Below, in pieces: positions 8,646 through 20,749 of a stretch of DNA of 64,000 nucleotides. The notes beneath the pieces are model-generated. The model was not told the origin of the DNA, ran no database searches, and saw only the letters and a list, made by a program, of their open reading frames with translations. Position 1 is the stretch's first letter. The number at the start of each line of letters is the position of its first letter. This DNA is from Hsuehochloa calcarea (lineage: Eukaryota; Streptophyta; Magnoliopsida; Poales; Poaceae). Location: positions 2,897,517-2,961,516 of the forward strand of contig CM070598.1 in the NCBI GenBank assembly GCA_036346395.1, given 5' to 3'. The position numbers were made by a program, and so were the translations under genes.

Positions 8646-11600
8646 ATGACCCCTTGGAAAGCTGCGCCCAAAGCCTCTGCGTCCGAGATCGTCGCGGCGG
8701 CTACCGCGCCCAGCACCCCAAGGACTAAGCGAAGCAAGACTTCCAGGGCAGCGGCGGCCGCCGCCTGAGCCCCGGAGGAAGAAGCAAACAACTCCACACA
8801 GGGAAACATCATTAGGGGTGAAGCCCAGCGCAATGCCCCGACGGACCAATCGCATGGGTCAGTGGGCATAACGCGAGAAGCATATGAAACCCTCCAGCAG
8901 GAGCTGGCGGATCTCCGCCAGGAGATGCTTGACCTCCGGCAGCCGGGGCCGGGGCCGGGGCCGGGCCTCGCGGCTCTTCTCGAGCTCGCTGCTTCGGTAG
9001 GAGCGGTTCGGCTGGGCACCAGCCGCCACTTATCTGTGCGGTGCCGGGAGATCCCAACTCCCCTTAAGCCTTTGGTGGAGGGCGACCGTGGCCCCAAAGA
9101 TTTAAAATGCCGGAGGTCAGGCACTTCGAGGGGTGTACAGAGCCTCGGAGTTCCTTCGCGTGTACGAAACGACCATTGAGGCCGTCCGGGGAGACGACAC
9201 CACGAAAGCAAAAAGCATCAACCTAGCACTCAAGGGCATGGCGCTGACGTGGTTCTTCACATTCCGCCCCACTCCGTGTACGCGTGGGAACAATTGTGGG
9301 ATCTGGTGCACACCAACTTCTAGCGGAACTATACGGAGCCGAAGGACGCGGGACACTCCGCGGGCTTCTTAAAAAAGTCCGCGGAGATAAAATGTCAGGT
9401 GAAGGGGGTCAACGAGACCACCATCATAAACGTAGCCATCTACGGACTCCAAAAAGCCCCCCTGTTGGAAAGACTAGCCCGCAAACCCATCGAATCGGTA
9501 GCAGAGCTCTGTGACAAGATGGAGGAGTACGCCCGGGCGGAAGAAGATAGCGCCTGACGGGCGAGGGTTCCAACCCCCGCTACCCCGGCAGCAACACCAA
9601 GCGGGCCACTCGTGAAAGGACCTGCGACGACCACGGCGGGGGCACCAGCCAAGCCGCGAGCCAACGATTACCTCCAGAAAAGGGTGGAACGTCTACCATG
9701 TGGACGAAGGGCAGCTCCCGGAAGAGGCAAAGCGAGGAGGTCAAATAGGTCGCGGCCGGGCCTGCGGACGGAATGGCGGAAGGCAACAGGACGCCCGAGG
9801 CGGTCCCGGAGGTGTCCCACTCTTTTGCGACATACACGGCGAAGGGTGCCACACGACACAGGAGTGCCGCATCGCCCGAGGCGGCGTCGGGGGTACTATG
9901 CTATTTTGCGACTTGCACCGGGGGGGGGTCTCACACGACCCAGTAGTGCCGCACAATCGTGGCCTTGCAAGATTACATGAGCGCGACCCGAACAACGGTG
10001 AGGCGAAGATAGGAGGGGCAGGCAACGGTACCGCCCGCCCCAAGACCCCGCATAGAAGGAGCCCAACCGGAGCACCGTCAAAGGATCATAAACATGATCG
10101 CCGGAGGCTCATCATCGGGCATATCATCAAAAAGACAACGGCGTGCCTACACCCGGTAAATTCACCATGTCGTGACATACCCGGCTTCCAGCCCACCTTG
10201 CTACGCATAAATACCCATCACATTCGGCCCCGAGGACGCTCGAGGTGTCTACTTCCCACATCAGGACCCCTCGTCATCTCGGCTAACATCGCGGATTTTG
10301 ACGTCCGACGCGTCCTCGTGGACGGAGGAAGCTCCGCGGACCTGTTGTTCACGGAGGCCTTTGACAAGATAATGATCCCTAGGGACCGCCTGTCAACCCC
10401 AGGCATCCCCTTGGTAGGCTTCGGGGGTAGATGGGTGACCGCCCTAGGTCAGATCAACCTGGCCGTCACATTCAGCGACGACTTCGCTTCCTGGACCGAA
10501 ATCGTCACATTTGACGTCGTCCAGCTGCCTTATCAGTACAACGCCATTCTTGGCTGAGCCACGCTGAACTCCTTCGGCGCTATATCACACAACAATTACC
10601 TGTGCATGAAGATACCCGCACCCGAGGGTATAGTCACGGTTCGGGGGATCAAGATCTAGCGAGCCAAATAAAGCTCAAGGCATTGTCACCGGCTCGCTAC
10701 GTTCATGTAGTGGAAGCGGACGCCGACTCCCAGGTCGGCAGCGCCTCAACAAAATGGGCACCTAGGGCCAAGCCGGAAGGTCAGCTCCTTCGAGTTCCCC
10801 TCGCGAAAGCCGCCCCGGAGAAGACGGTGGCCCTCGGAGCTGACCTCCCGGCTACGACATGCGACGCCATCCTCCAGGTCCTCCGCTGCAACACGGATGT
10901 CTTCGCCTGGGGTCCAGAGGGCATCCCCGACATCGCGAGAGAAACTATCGAACATCGCCTCGGCCTGCGGAGCGATGCATCGCCAAAAAACAAAGTTGCG
11001 CCGCATGTCGACAGAGCGACTCGAAGCAGCAAAGAAAGAAATCGCCAAGCTCTTGAAAGCAGGAGTGATCCGTGAAATCAAGCACTCCGAGTGGCTGGCC
11101 AACCCGGACAAGTGCACCTTTGACGTAAAGGCGAGCAAACTCCTGGGTCTCCTCGTGTCCGAGAGAGGCATCGAGACCAACCGCGAGAAAATAAAAACCA
11201 TCCAGGAGATGACCCCTCCCCGCACCAGCCGGGAGGTCCAAAAGCTGACGGAGCGCCTAGCGGCCCTTAGCCGATTCTTGTCCCGCTCGCAAGAGCAGAC
11301 CTTGCCGTTCTTCAAAACACTTCGAAGGGTCGAGCCATTTCGATGAACAGAGGAGTGCCAGCGCGTATTTCTAGAACTCAAGCAATACCTGACACACCTG
11401 CCAAGCCTAACAAGTCCGAAGCCAGGCGCAAAGCTCCTGCTATACCTCGCAGCCTCCTCCTTCGCCGTCAACGCGACCCTCGTCCAGGAGGACAACGGAC
11501 ACGCCAGATATATTACGTCTCGGAGGCCCTGTAGGGGCCAGAGCCCGATACACCAAGCTAGAAAAATTGGCATATGCCATCCTCATGGCCTCTCGCAAGC

Positions 11601-12265
11601 TCCAGCACTACTTCTGGCACATGTTGTCATAATCCCCACGTCCTATCCGTTAGCACTAATGCTACAGAACAAGAACGCCTCGGGCCGCATAGGCAAGTGG
11701 GCGGCTGAGCTGGCGCCCTTCGACATCGCCTTCGCCGCACGCATGACCATCAAGTCGCAGGCCCTAGCCGATTTCGTCGTCGAGTGGACCCCTCAAGCGC
11801 AAGGCCAACCTCCAATCAACATCGATGCACCATGGACAATATACACCGACGGGTCATGGTGCGTAGCAGGGGCCGGCGCCGCAGCCATTTTGGCTGCGCC
11901 GGATGGCCGAAGTGTCTCCCACGCTGCACGATTTGACTTCCCTACAACCAACAATGCCTCTGAATACGAGGCACTGCTGCTAGGCTTGTGAAACGCGAGA
12001 GCATTGGGCGCGAATCGCATAATCTTCAAAAGCGACTCCCGCCTTGTCGTAAGCCACTTCGACAAGTCATTCACGACAAGGGATCCGGAGGTGTCCAAAT
12101 TCTTGGCGGCGGTTCGGGCCGAAGCTAAACACTTTCATGGCATCACAGTCCAAAACATCCCCGGCGACAGCGAAGCGGCGGACAAGCCCGACCAAATTAG
12201 CGGCTCGGACGGCGCCCGCCAGAGGTGCTTTACGAAGTCTTTGCGTGCCCGTCAAGCGCCCGGGA
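8646..12265 (+). pseudogene. Gypsy element A gag-pol relic
   Basis: Gag begins at ATG 8646 and has a TGA at 8766. It continues with a coiled region (EAYETLQQELADLRQE) and later LLERLARKPIESVAELCDKM near 9460-9520. A retropepsin region is open from about 10082 to 10557, with VLVDGGSSADLLF as the active-site region (DGGSS in place of the usual D-T/S-G). RT starts near 10980 (LKAGVIREIKHSEWLANP). It then jumps directly to the later palm/thumb sequence (CTFDVKASKLLGLLVSERGI), so well over 100 residues including YxDD are deleted. RNase H is readable at 11650-12200 (IYTDGS; TTNNASEYEA). Integrase is absent. Frameshifts and stops are frequent. Confidence 0.85.
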
Positions 12266-12308
12266 GCAGGGGCTCCGCGACCCTTCCCGCCGTGCATTCT
12301 TTGCGGCA

Positions 12309-14668
12309 CTAGGCGCAAGAGTCCACCGCGACCTTACGGCCATGCGGCACACAGAAGTCCTGAGCGAAGGCCTTGGCCGTCGTCCGCGCATGCCGATGAT
12401 TGGCAACAATCTCTGCCGCGGAGGCCACGGGCAAGGAGCGCGCGCCGAGGGCATCGACATGCCCACAGCCAGCTCTCTGCAGCGACACAAAGGCCGTCGT
12501 CCAAGCCGCCTTCGCGCAATGGTCGCCATAGGCCCGCGCAGTTGGCAGGCAGATCTCCCCGGCACGTCGGAGACGGTCAAGCGTCGGATCCACCTACGCA
12601 GCGGTATGCTTCCAAGGCGGCGACACTGCTCCGAGCTCGGTCACAGTACCTTCCAGCGACTCCATGGCGTCCCATGTAATGCGCCACACTGTCTCGAAGA
12701 ATTGACGCTCCGCTTCAATCTCTGCCTCGAGGTCCTCGTGAGAGCCCTGAAGCGTCTGCACCTCCTCGCGAAGGCCGCGGCGCTCTCCCTCCAACTCGGC
12801 AACCCGCGCCTCCAGCTCCTTCATCCTTCCAACAAGAGCTAGGCGCTCGGAGCAAAGCGGCTCATTTCGCGCATGCTCCGAGTTGACCCACTCTTGGATC
12901 TTCGCATAGCCGCGACGGATATCCCCCTTGAGCGCCTGGCATAGCATCAGGGTCTACGCGAAGCACACCCTGTTTTTAAAAAAAGAAAAGAAAAGAAAAT
13001 CGGCCAAGCTTACCCTCGCGGCGTTCACCTCGATCGATCTGAACATCCGATGCGTGGGCATGGTCTGGAAGAGCTGCTCCATGCACGACGCGGCTGTGAA
13101 GCGAGCCACCTACTCGCAAACAATGGCCGCCCCGGGATGGACCTTGAAGTTGTTGGTACACAACGGACCAAGATCCACGGTACCCACCGTATCGCAAGCG
13201 CTAGCAACCGGGGACGCCTCTCCGGAGCCCCTGATGCCGGAACCTTCCTCAGCCCTACCGGCACCAGGGTCACCTTCGGACCCCCCTAGCACGGGAACCG
13301 CCACCCTCGTCATCCTCCCCGCTCACCAATGCAACGCAAAAGTCAGCACGGTGGCGATAAGTAAAAGGAAGGCATAGGGAACTCACCAAGTGCATCCTGG
13401 GCAGGGGCGGGCTCCCCTACCAAGGTATCTTCGGACCCTCGACCGTAAACGTTCGAGGGTGTCTCGGCAGGAGACTCTTCGAGGGCCAAGCTCGCCACAC
13501 GAAATGAGCTGGCCACCCTCTCCCCCGCCCTGGCAGCAACCACCGGAGAGACCGCTCGCGCCCGGGACCGGCCGACCGGCGGGCGTCTGCGCGTCCGCCC
13601 CTCGCGAGCCGCCTGCATCGTAGCCCGACCTGCTGCAAAGGGCACCACGTCGATTGGTCTGGCGGCATTCATCTCCTCCGGCACCCAGTTCCTTCCTCCT
13701 CCCTCGTCGAAGTCGAGCCGCTCGCCAGCGGACAATTGGATTCAATCGCCCGATTGAGGCGAGGGCTCGCGCACCACCATCCCCCGCTTCGCATGCTCCT
13801 CCCCAGTGTTGGGGCCCAGAAGCTGCTCTACAGCCCGCGCAGCCTCGTCGATGGGCAGCACCGCGCGACCCCCTTTACACAAATTATATATATATATATA
13901 TAGACGTATGCATACAGCTTACCCTCCCTGCCATCTGAGAGATCGAAGGAAGGGCGTCACCTCGCCCGCCGAGCTTCATCCTACCCCGCATGGCGCCCCA
14001 GCCGGCACGCGAACTCCTCCACAAGATCCCTCGTGGGGAGCCTTCGCGTTGCGATCGACAGCATTGCGGAAGAGTCTCCTCCTCGGCGTCGCAATCTCGG
14101 GAAGGAGTGAAGTGGATAGGCCATCCGATCGACCGCAGCCGTCGCCGTGAATCTTGTGGTAAAACCACCGCTGCGTCCACTTCGTCTCCCACCTATCCCG
14201 AGAGGTGGGCACCGGCAAGTACCAGAGACAACGCGCCTTCGTAAATTGACGCTACCGAAGTTAAGCGTCTCACCGGTGTCCTTTTTCTTCTTCGGTTGGC
14301 ACCGCCCGTCGTGAAGGTACGCGAAGAGCTGACCCTCCCCGCTCGTCCCGGCGGATCGCATCACCTACTCGAACACGCCGAGCTTCACAATGGAGTTGGC
14401 GTTAGCTGTGCCAGCTCCACCCAATACAAGCCCTGGAGCACGCAGGCCACCAGCTCCACACAGGGGAAGCGGAGACCGGCGTCGAGGAAAGCCACGAACA
14501 CGATGGACTCGTCCTCCCGGGGCTCAGGCACTGTCTCTGAGCCAGGGGCTCACGCCAACAAAAGATCAGATAGCTTGCCCTTGTCCCTCAGCTCGCGCAT
14601 TGTTTTCCTCCTTTACAATCGCATCGTCTTCCTCCTTCGTGCTGACGAGCTGAGCCAGATCCCGATGA
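12309..14668 (-). pseudogene. Antisense extra ORF of Gypsy element A (gypsy-type transposon domain)
   Basis: Read on the minus strand from about 14600, the frames give FLDAGLRFPCVELVACVLQ, GQLFAYLHDGRCQPKKKKDT and DRWETKWTQRWFYHKIHGD in order. This resembles the family annotated as putative gypsy type transposon (Transposase_28). Towards the C-terminus (12947-12594) is a strongly charged coiled coil (MKELEARVAELEGERRGL). An in-frame stop at about 12594 is followed by a tail that stays open to 12309. Several frameshifts break it. Its function in the family is unknown; it lies between pol and the expected 3' LTR on the opposite strand. Confidence 0.7.
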
Positions 14669-14699
14669 CTTCATCGCCATCCCGAGCTCCGCGTTCACC

Positions 14700-15629
14700 A
14701 CCTCTACTCCAGCCACTGATTCTTTTCCTCTTTGGCGTCGCGCCGCCTGCCTACACCCCTACCCCCACCCCTGCTTCCACCACATGCGGTTAGCGGTGCC
14801 CTCGCCACCGCGCTGTGCCACCCCCTCTTTCCCGCCACCGTCGCGCAAACCCCGCCCACCCTAATATTTTATTGGTGGTTGTGTCGTGTCATTCACCGCC
14901 TCCGCCCTCCCCCGAACCAGCGGCCGACGGCGCCCTCGTCGCCCACCATTAGGTCGCTGTCTCCCCCCCTCTCTAGACCCCAGGGTCCTGGTGAACCCCC
15001 TCCCAAACCCCGACAAATCATATCCCCTCACCGCCGATCACTCGCTGTCGCCGGAGATCCCACCGTCGGAGTTGGAGAAGGTAAGTGATTTGTCTTTTTG
15101 TTGTCTGAATTTGTCATTCACATAAAAAGGTGATATGTCCTACAAGAGATAAGATAGGCCGGCTAGTTGGGTTTAGAAACTTCCATTGTGTTTCATCTTT
15201 CGATGGAGCTATACGCATAGCATGTTCACAGAAATCATGTGCCAGGATTTCCATAGTTATCTTATCTCGAAAGACACATACGAGACTACATAATTTAGAC
15301 CGTTGATCGTTGCACTTAGTTTTATATATTTTGACATTGCTTAGGGTACAAAATTAGGAGTTCAAATGTAGCATCTACCTTCAAAAAGAAAAAGAAAAAA
15401 AAGGTAGTATCTATATGCAATATGCTGTATTTATCTACAATTTTCGGAAAGGGCATGGACTATCCTACAAAAGGAGTGATAAGTAGCCCTGCAATTCCAT
15501 GAGAGTGAAGGGCTCCCCCTGAGTTTTTCAACTTGTTGCATTTCTCCGTGGGCAGCGGCGGCACACAGGCACAGCCTTGTCCTGGACCCCTTCCATAAGA
15601 GAAGACTTCTGGTAGCCGCGTACAGACGG
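14700..15629. other. Intergenic stretch upstream of the Bowman-Birk gene
   Basis: 14700-15080 is GC-rich and one frame stays open up to a GTAAGT at 15081 (ending SLSPEIPPSELEK). It could be a first exon or 5' UTR relic, but no ATG and no downstream exon was found. 15080-15630 is AT-richer with a poly-A stretch near 15392 and no gene. Confidence 0.4.
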
Positions 15630-15636
15630 TATATAG
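15630..15636 (+). promoter_or_regulatory. TATA box of the Bowman-Birk inhibitor gene
   Basis: TATATAG lies 83 bp before the start codon. A transcript starting about 30 bp further on would have a 5' leader of about 50 nt. Confidence 0.55.
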
Positions 15637-15712
15637 CAACTCACTCAAACCAAGAGCAACCGGAAGACTTCTCACCAATTCTTGCAAAGAGAAAACGAAA
15701 GGGGAGAGAGAG

Positions 15713-16230
15713 ATGAGGAGAAGAAGGCAGGTGTTGTTGGTAACCTGTGCTGTTCTTGCCGTCGTCGCAGCTCTGCCCCTTGCCGAATCCAGCGGCAGGC
15801 ACCAACAGCACCACCACTCTCACGCCCAGAGCAAAGGTGCGATACCGCTTCTTCCCCCGGATTCTTTTCTCTGTTTTTCTGGCCAAGTTATAAAATCAGA
15901 GAAATCAAGATCTTTCTTTAGGTGGCTGAGTCGAGGTGAAAATGGAATTCTTTGGCTGCAGGAGGGCATGGAGGAGGGGGAGGGGGAGGGGAGCTAGCGG
16001 CGAAGGGGAAGGAGGCGAGGGCGTGGCCGTGCTGCGACAACTGCGGCGGGTGCACCAAGTCGATCCCGCCGCGGTGCCAGTGCCTGGACGCCGTGCTGGG
16101 AGGGTGCCACCCGGCGTGCAGGGACTGCGTCAAGTCCAGCCTCAGCGTCGACCCGCCCGTCTACCAGTGCATGGACCGCGTGCCCGACTTCTGCCAGCGC
16201 CGATGCGCCGCCGCCGCCGCAGCTCACTGA
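15713..16230 (+). CDS. Bowman-Birk type trypsin inhibitor (two exons, 130 aa)
   Basis: This encodes a small secreted serine-protease inhibitor used in plant defence and storage tissue. Exon 1 is 15713-15836 and exon 2 is 15962-16230. The 125-bp intron has GT and AG ends, and splicing keeps the frame across a Gly codon. Residues 1 to about 27 form a signal peptide (basic MRRRRQ, then a hydrophobic core). A His-rich then Gly-rich linker follows. The mature domain has 12 cysteines and the canonical reactive loop CTKSIPPRC. Lys at P1 predicts trypsin inhibition. The place of a second head is taken by a longer loop (CVKSSLSVDPPVYQC) without the reactive motif, so it is single-headed, as in several monocot members. 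Start chosen as the ATG before the signal peptide. It lies 3' of a TATA box and 1.0 kb before the right U1 gene. Confidence 0.92.
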
Positions 16231-16674
16231 CCGGCCGGCCGACCAGCCAACTGACCCACACACCGACACCAGCCACTTGTTTGCCGGCTTGTCTCTGCTG
16301 TGTGACTGTGAGTCCGTAACCTGTGTGGTTTTTCCTTGCGTTCCTTTTTTCCCCATGTAAAGCTAAAGAGGTAGTAGCGTCTGCTTGATTGAGGTTGGTT
16401 TGTTTGTGCAAATCAATCTCCGAGATTAATTACCGAGCTATATATGTATGCTTATGCTTTTTCAACACCTTGTACTGCTTGCTAGTTTTGACTCCACCTT
16501 TCTTACTGTTGAATGTGGTCTGGTACTTAACGAACTTCCCTCTCTTTTGTGCGACTCTGGTACTTCACGGACTAGTAACGAAGAAAATATTAGTGTTTTT
16601 TTTGCTCGTGTTCGTCTCGGTTGTCCGATGAGAATGTATCTAGGATAGGCTCCATGGGTCAGGGATGAATGAAC
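16231..16674. other. 3' flank of the Bowman-Birk gene
   Basis: Probable 3' UTR and short spacer; no further gene is seen. The duplicated segment starts at or before 16675. Confidence 0.5.
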
Positions 16675-17102
16675 CTGGACGCGATTCGGCATCCTGCTCG
16701 AGTTTGCCGACGGCGACGACGCACTGTAAAAGTTTGGAACTTTAGGCGTCGAAACACTTGTGTTGCCGTCAAGTCAACTCACCAGATCGAAAATAAAAGG
16801 TACCCGTCGTTTGACAGTAGGGAGCCATTTCAGTGCACGAGCAACGCAAGTGGAGGGCTAGTGATCGGCATTTGCAGAGGATATTCGCCGCATAATTCAC
16901 AGGGCACCTGTTTAATATCAGATATGTGATCCTGGAAACGGAGAAGTAATATTGGCAACAGGGTTCACGTATCTTTCTCCAGGCCGACGTATCTTTCTCA
17001 TACTTCGTGGAGGCCCAAGTGGCAGCATGCGTTCATCCAGCCCTGTTGGACAGCGCGACATGAAGAAAATTCAGCATTTGGGCCTCCACACCTATATGCT
17101 TC

Positions 17103-17207
17103 AGCCCACAAAGGACCTCCTACAGCGCGCTCCCCTCCCGCAGCAGTGTCCCGGTTTAGTACCACATCGCCTAGCTACGGAGCAGCGAGTGGGAGAGCTG
17201 CTATAAG
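17103..17207 (+). promoter_or_regulatory. U1 snRNA promoter, right copy
   Basis: Same layout as the left copy: AGCCCA at 17103, USE-like GTACCACATCG at 17159-17169, TATAAG at 17202-17207, start at 17234. One base differs between USE and TATA (CTCC versus CTAC); the spacing is unchanged. Confidence 0.75.
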
Positions 17208-17233
17208 AGCAGGGGCAGGGGCTCCGTTACTCC

Positions 17234-17395
17234 ATACTTACCTGGACGGGGTTTACGGGCGATCAAGAAGTCCTGTGGCCTAGGTAAGTGGCCCACATTG
17301 CACTCGGTGGGCGCGCTTGCTTACCATCTCCCCAAGTGGGAGAGTGGACGTCATAATTTGTGGTAGAGGGGGTACGCGTTCGCGCGGCCCCTGCC
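17234..17395 (+). ncRNA. U1 spliceosomal snRNA, right copy
   Basis: Identical over 162 nt to the left U1: AUACUUACCUG 5' end, U1-70K loop GAUCAAGAAG, U1A loop AUUGCAC, Sm site in AUAAUUUGUGG and a GC-rich terminal hairpin. This copy has the undamaged single 3' flank (no 49-bp tandem unit), so it is the better candidate for normal 3'-end formation. Promoter elements are retained at Pol II spacing. It lies about 1.0 kb downstream of the Bowman-Birk gene and 3.5 kb upstream of the transporter start. Confidence 0.87.
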
Positions 17396-20300
17396 AATTC
17401 TTCGAAATAGAAAATTAGTCCCATCTGTTGTTCTCTCCTAGTATTGTGGTAATGAGGAGGAATTGATTGTAATATCTAGTACTTCATTTCTCTTATACCT
17501 GTTTTAAGATTCAATAGCTAACCATTTGCAATTCAACCACGTAATGATTCAACCAACAAACCCACCTGACATTTTACCTGACCAACATGACATTTTAACC
17601 CAACCAAACCCTATAGTTACGACCCAAACTAGTCAGCCTCGAATGTCTTGGCCCATCTGCCCTGTCGCGTACACTAGCTCCTTTCCTAGTATTGTAACAG
17701 CGGTAATGAGGGAGGATTTGATTGTAATATCTTGTACTTCATTTCTTTTACCTGTTTTAAGATTCAGTGGCTAACCATTTACAATTCAACCACGTAATAA
17801 ATTATATTTCTACAAAGCATCGCACTTCATGCCTCGAATGATTCAACCAACAAACCCACCTGACATTTTACCCATCCAACATGACATTTTAACCCAACCA
17901 AACCCTATAGTTTCAACCCAAACTAGTCAGCCTCGAATGTCTTGGCCCATCTACCCTGTCGCGTACACTAGCTCCTTTGCTATGCCTCGACACCGCCTTG
18001 CAAAGCCCATGCAACCATCGAACGGTGCCTGAACCAGTGCCATCCGCTTCCCTGCTTGATCAAATGTCGTCGCCGTAGGACCTGTAAATTGAAAATGAGT
18101 CCATCTGTTCTCTCCTAGTCTTGTAAAAACCGCGGTAATGAGGACTTGATTGCAATAACTAGTTCTTCATTTCTATACCTGTCAAGATTCAGTAGCTAAC
18201 CATCTTCAATTCAACCACAACATTACCCCCCTTTAGCTCTCGCCTACACCTATAAGCTCGCTACATTGTTGCGTTGCTCATCGTCTTCCCCAAGTCCAGC
18301 GGAAGCGACACCCTTTTCCACGGTTGCCACGGTAAACCTCAAAATTCATTGCCAACTTCGTTCCTTCCTCGAAATATATCTTACTATTCTCTGGCCCTTT
18401 TACAATCCTCACAGTACCACCCCTCCCCGTCGGAAGGACACCGGCGTTGAGTCGCGTCGTCCCAAGCCTCGGCTCCCGACGACCCGCCGTCTCCGTTGTC
18501 TTCTCGAGACCCGCCGCCTTCGTTGTCTTCTCAACGAGCCAGTCGAATCACGAGGGCTGCCTAGCCGTACCGAAGCTTTCCCTCGCCTTCTCTAGCCATC
18601 CACTCTACCATAGGCCAGCATCGCCGTCCTCCTCCTCACCACCATGGCTACCCGCCGTCGCCAGCCTCCCTCGGATCATCTCGGGTCAAGCCATCATTGC
18701 ATGAGAGTTCATCGGAGTTGTGTCGTGCTTATATGCACGCTGCCACCATTGTTTTTCCCATTGGGGGCTCACCGCTGGTGATTCCTCTTCTCCACGATTG
18801 TGGCCCTTGTCGTCGCCGTTCCGACCTCCTTCGTCCTTCTCTCCATCTCACACCACCTGAAATCGACCCCCTAAGCCCGGGAACACACCCTGTTCTAGCC
18901 TTATCATCCGTTCCACCGCCGAATTTCATCGTCAGCATCATTCCTATTTTCTACGGCCACCACCTTAGCCTGCCCCCGTTCCGTCCGCTATAATCATCCC
19001 CGTCGCCACCCGTTCATTGGAGATGCAGGGGAGGATATCCGAGACCACAGTGCGCAACAACCGTGATGACATAGATCGAGAGGAGGAGAAGGAGTCCATG
19101 GCGGCGATTCACGCTGGACGGTAGAAATCATTGTCTCATCCCTCTCCAACTTAGTCGGACTCAGCAGCATATCCCTTTCCAACCCATGGCCACCCAAACC
19201 AGATGGACCAATGGATTGAACCCATAAAAACCCGAACTTTTGAAACCCACACCAAACCAAACCAATCTGTTTCCAGTGAACCAAACCAACCCGTTAGCTG
19301 TCTCAACCCATTTCCACCCCAAAGCTAACTCGAAGTGAAAGCCAACCCATTACAGGCATTGGCCACAATCATCAATTACCTCACCACAGTTTTATTAGGG
19401 CATGTTCAATAGTTGTTGTCTCTAAAATAGCCATGTCATCATGAGACAGCTGACGAGACAATAGTTCCAACACATTGTCTCTAAATTATTATTATTATAT
19501 ATTTTTTCATTTTGCAATCGGTCCCACCTGCCAATGTTTTTTTAAATAAACTTCATCACTCTCTCCGTCTGTCTCTTGCCATTAGCCAAGCCACCAGGAG
19601 CAAAACCATCCAACACCGCCGCCTCCTTCCTTGCCATCGACGGAGCTCTCGATGATGCCACCCTTTGCCCCCTCGCGCCGCCGGCTATCGACGCTGTCCT
19701 CCCTCACAACCGCCATCCTCTACCTCACCGCCACCACCCGCCAGCCTCCCCCTCCCATTCCGCCGTCGGTCTCGGCCTCCCCTCCATCTTCCCACGTCTC
19801 TGTCCGCATCGGGCCTCACTGCCGCCGCCAAATCAATGCCGTCATTGCCCGGATTCGGGAGTCCGACATGTAGATTCGGCTAGATCCTTTCCGTTGGCTT
19901 GTAGATCCAGCGAATATGGGTTGTGGGTGCTGGATTCGGCCAGATCCTTTCCGTTCGTTTTCTCCACCGATGCAAGCGCCATGGAGGTCGCCGTCTTCAA
20001 TGTGTAGGGGTTGCGGTGAGGTCACTGTCGTTTTCTCCACCTACACCAGCGCCATGGAGGTCACCATCTTCAATGCGCGGAGGTTGCGGTGAGGTCGCCG
20101 TTGTTTTCTCTGGCGACACCAGCGCCATGGAGGTCGCCATCTTCAGCGCGTGGGCAAGCGATGATAACCCTCCAAAAGCGCACTATGTCATCGCTTCGTC
20201 GCTTGGAGTCTGTGCCCAGGTCGTCCGTTCAATAAGCGATAAATTTTCTCTACCTATTCGGTCTCTCTTCTCTATCTCAGAAAAAAATCTAACGTAACAT

Positions 20301-20749
20301 CTTTTAGAGACCGCTAAGGTAAATTTTTCGGCAGACAATGAAAGATACTGTAGCATAATACTAAATCAACCCCACGTGCTGGGCCACGCGGCCAAGCTAA
20401 CCCGGAAGCATGGCCGTAGCGACCAGTGGCTTCCTCCCCTCGTCAGTCGTCACTCGCTACATGCGCCGCCGCCGTCCACGCCATCACAGCGCCCACCTCC
20501 ACTTCGCGCCTCCGCCGCCTCCCACCTTTGCCGCATCAACCCTCTTGGCCGCTACGCCGCTACGATGTATGCCTTCCACGTGTCATCGCTGGCCGCCGAG
20601 CCGCTCCTCCGCTCCGCCGCCGCCACCTCCGACCCCGCTCACCGCAGGCTCCACGTTGGTGCCCGACCTGACACTAGTCCTCCGCACCTAAATATAGCCT
20701 TCGCTGCCCCTTCTATTCTGGGGCGGATTCTGGTTGTGGTTTTGACGAG
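17396..20749. other. Non-coding stretch between U1 and transporter, right copy
   Basis: Counterpart of 719-3859 plus 5893-5982. It holds the three U1-flank modules, the Tourist-like end near 19394 and the 72-bp minisatellite. A GC-rich stretch at 20400-20670 reads MASSPRQSSLATCAAAV in the same frame as transporter exon 1, like a chloroplast transit peptide, but TGA and TAG at 20669-20677 separate it from the exon. It may be the original N-terminus. Confidence 0.5.

Larger units (their letters stand above)
7865..14690 (+). mobile_element. Deleted Tat-type Ty3/Gypsy retrotransposon
   Basis: Element A begins with a 5' LTR, a primer-binding site and gag, followed by protease, a broken RT and RNase H on the plus strand. 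An extra ORF on the minus strand follows, a layout known from Tat-lineage Gypsy elements. The RT core with its catalytic YxDD and the whole integrase are missing, and no 3' LTR was found before about 14690. It lies at the point where the left transporter copy is broken, so its insertion or later deletion may have caused the truncation. No target duplication can be shown. Confidence 0.85.

Noticed and set aside
7851..8855. 334-residue minus-strand open frame
   Set aside because: It lies wholly across the GC-rich 5' LTR and gag leader of Gypsy element A; open only because of composition.
14886..15080. Exon-like frame ending at GTAAGT
   Set aside because: No ATG start (the frame opens with GTG) and no downstream exon; kept only as a note in the intergenic entry.
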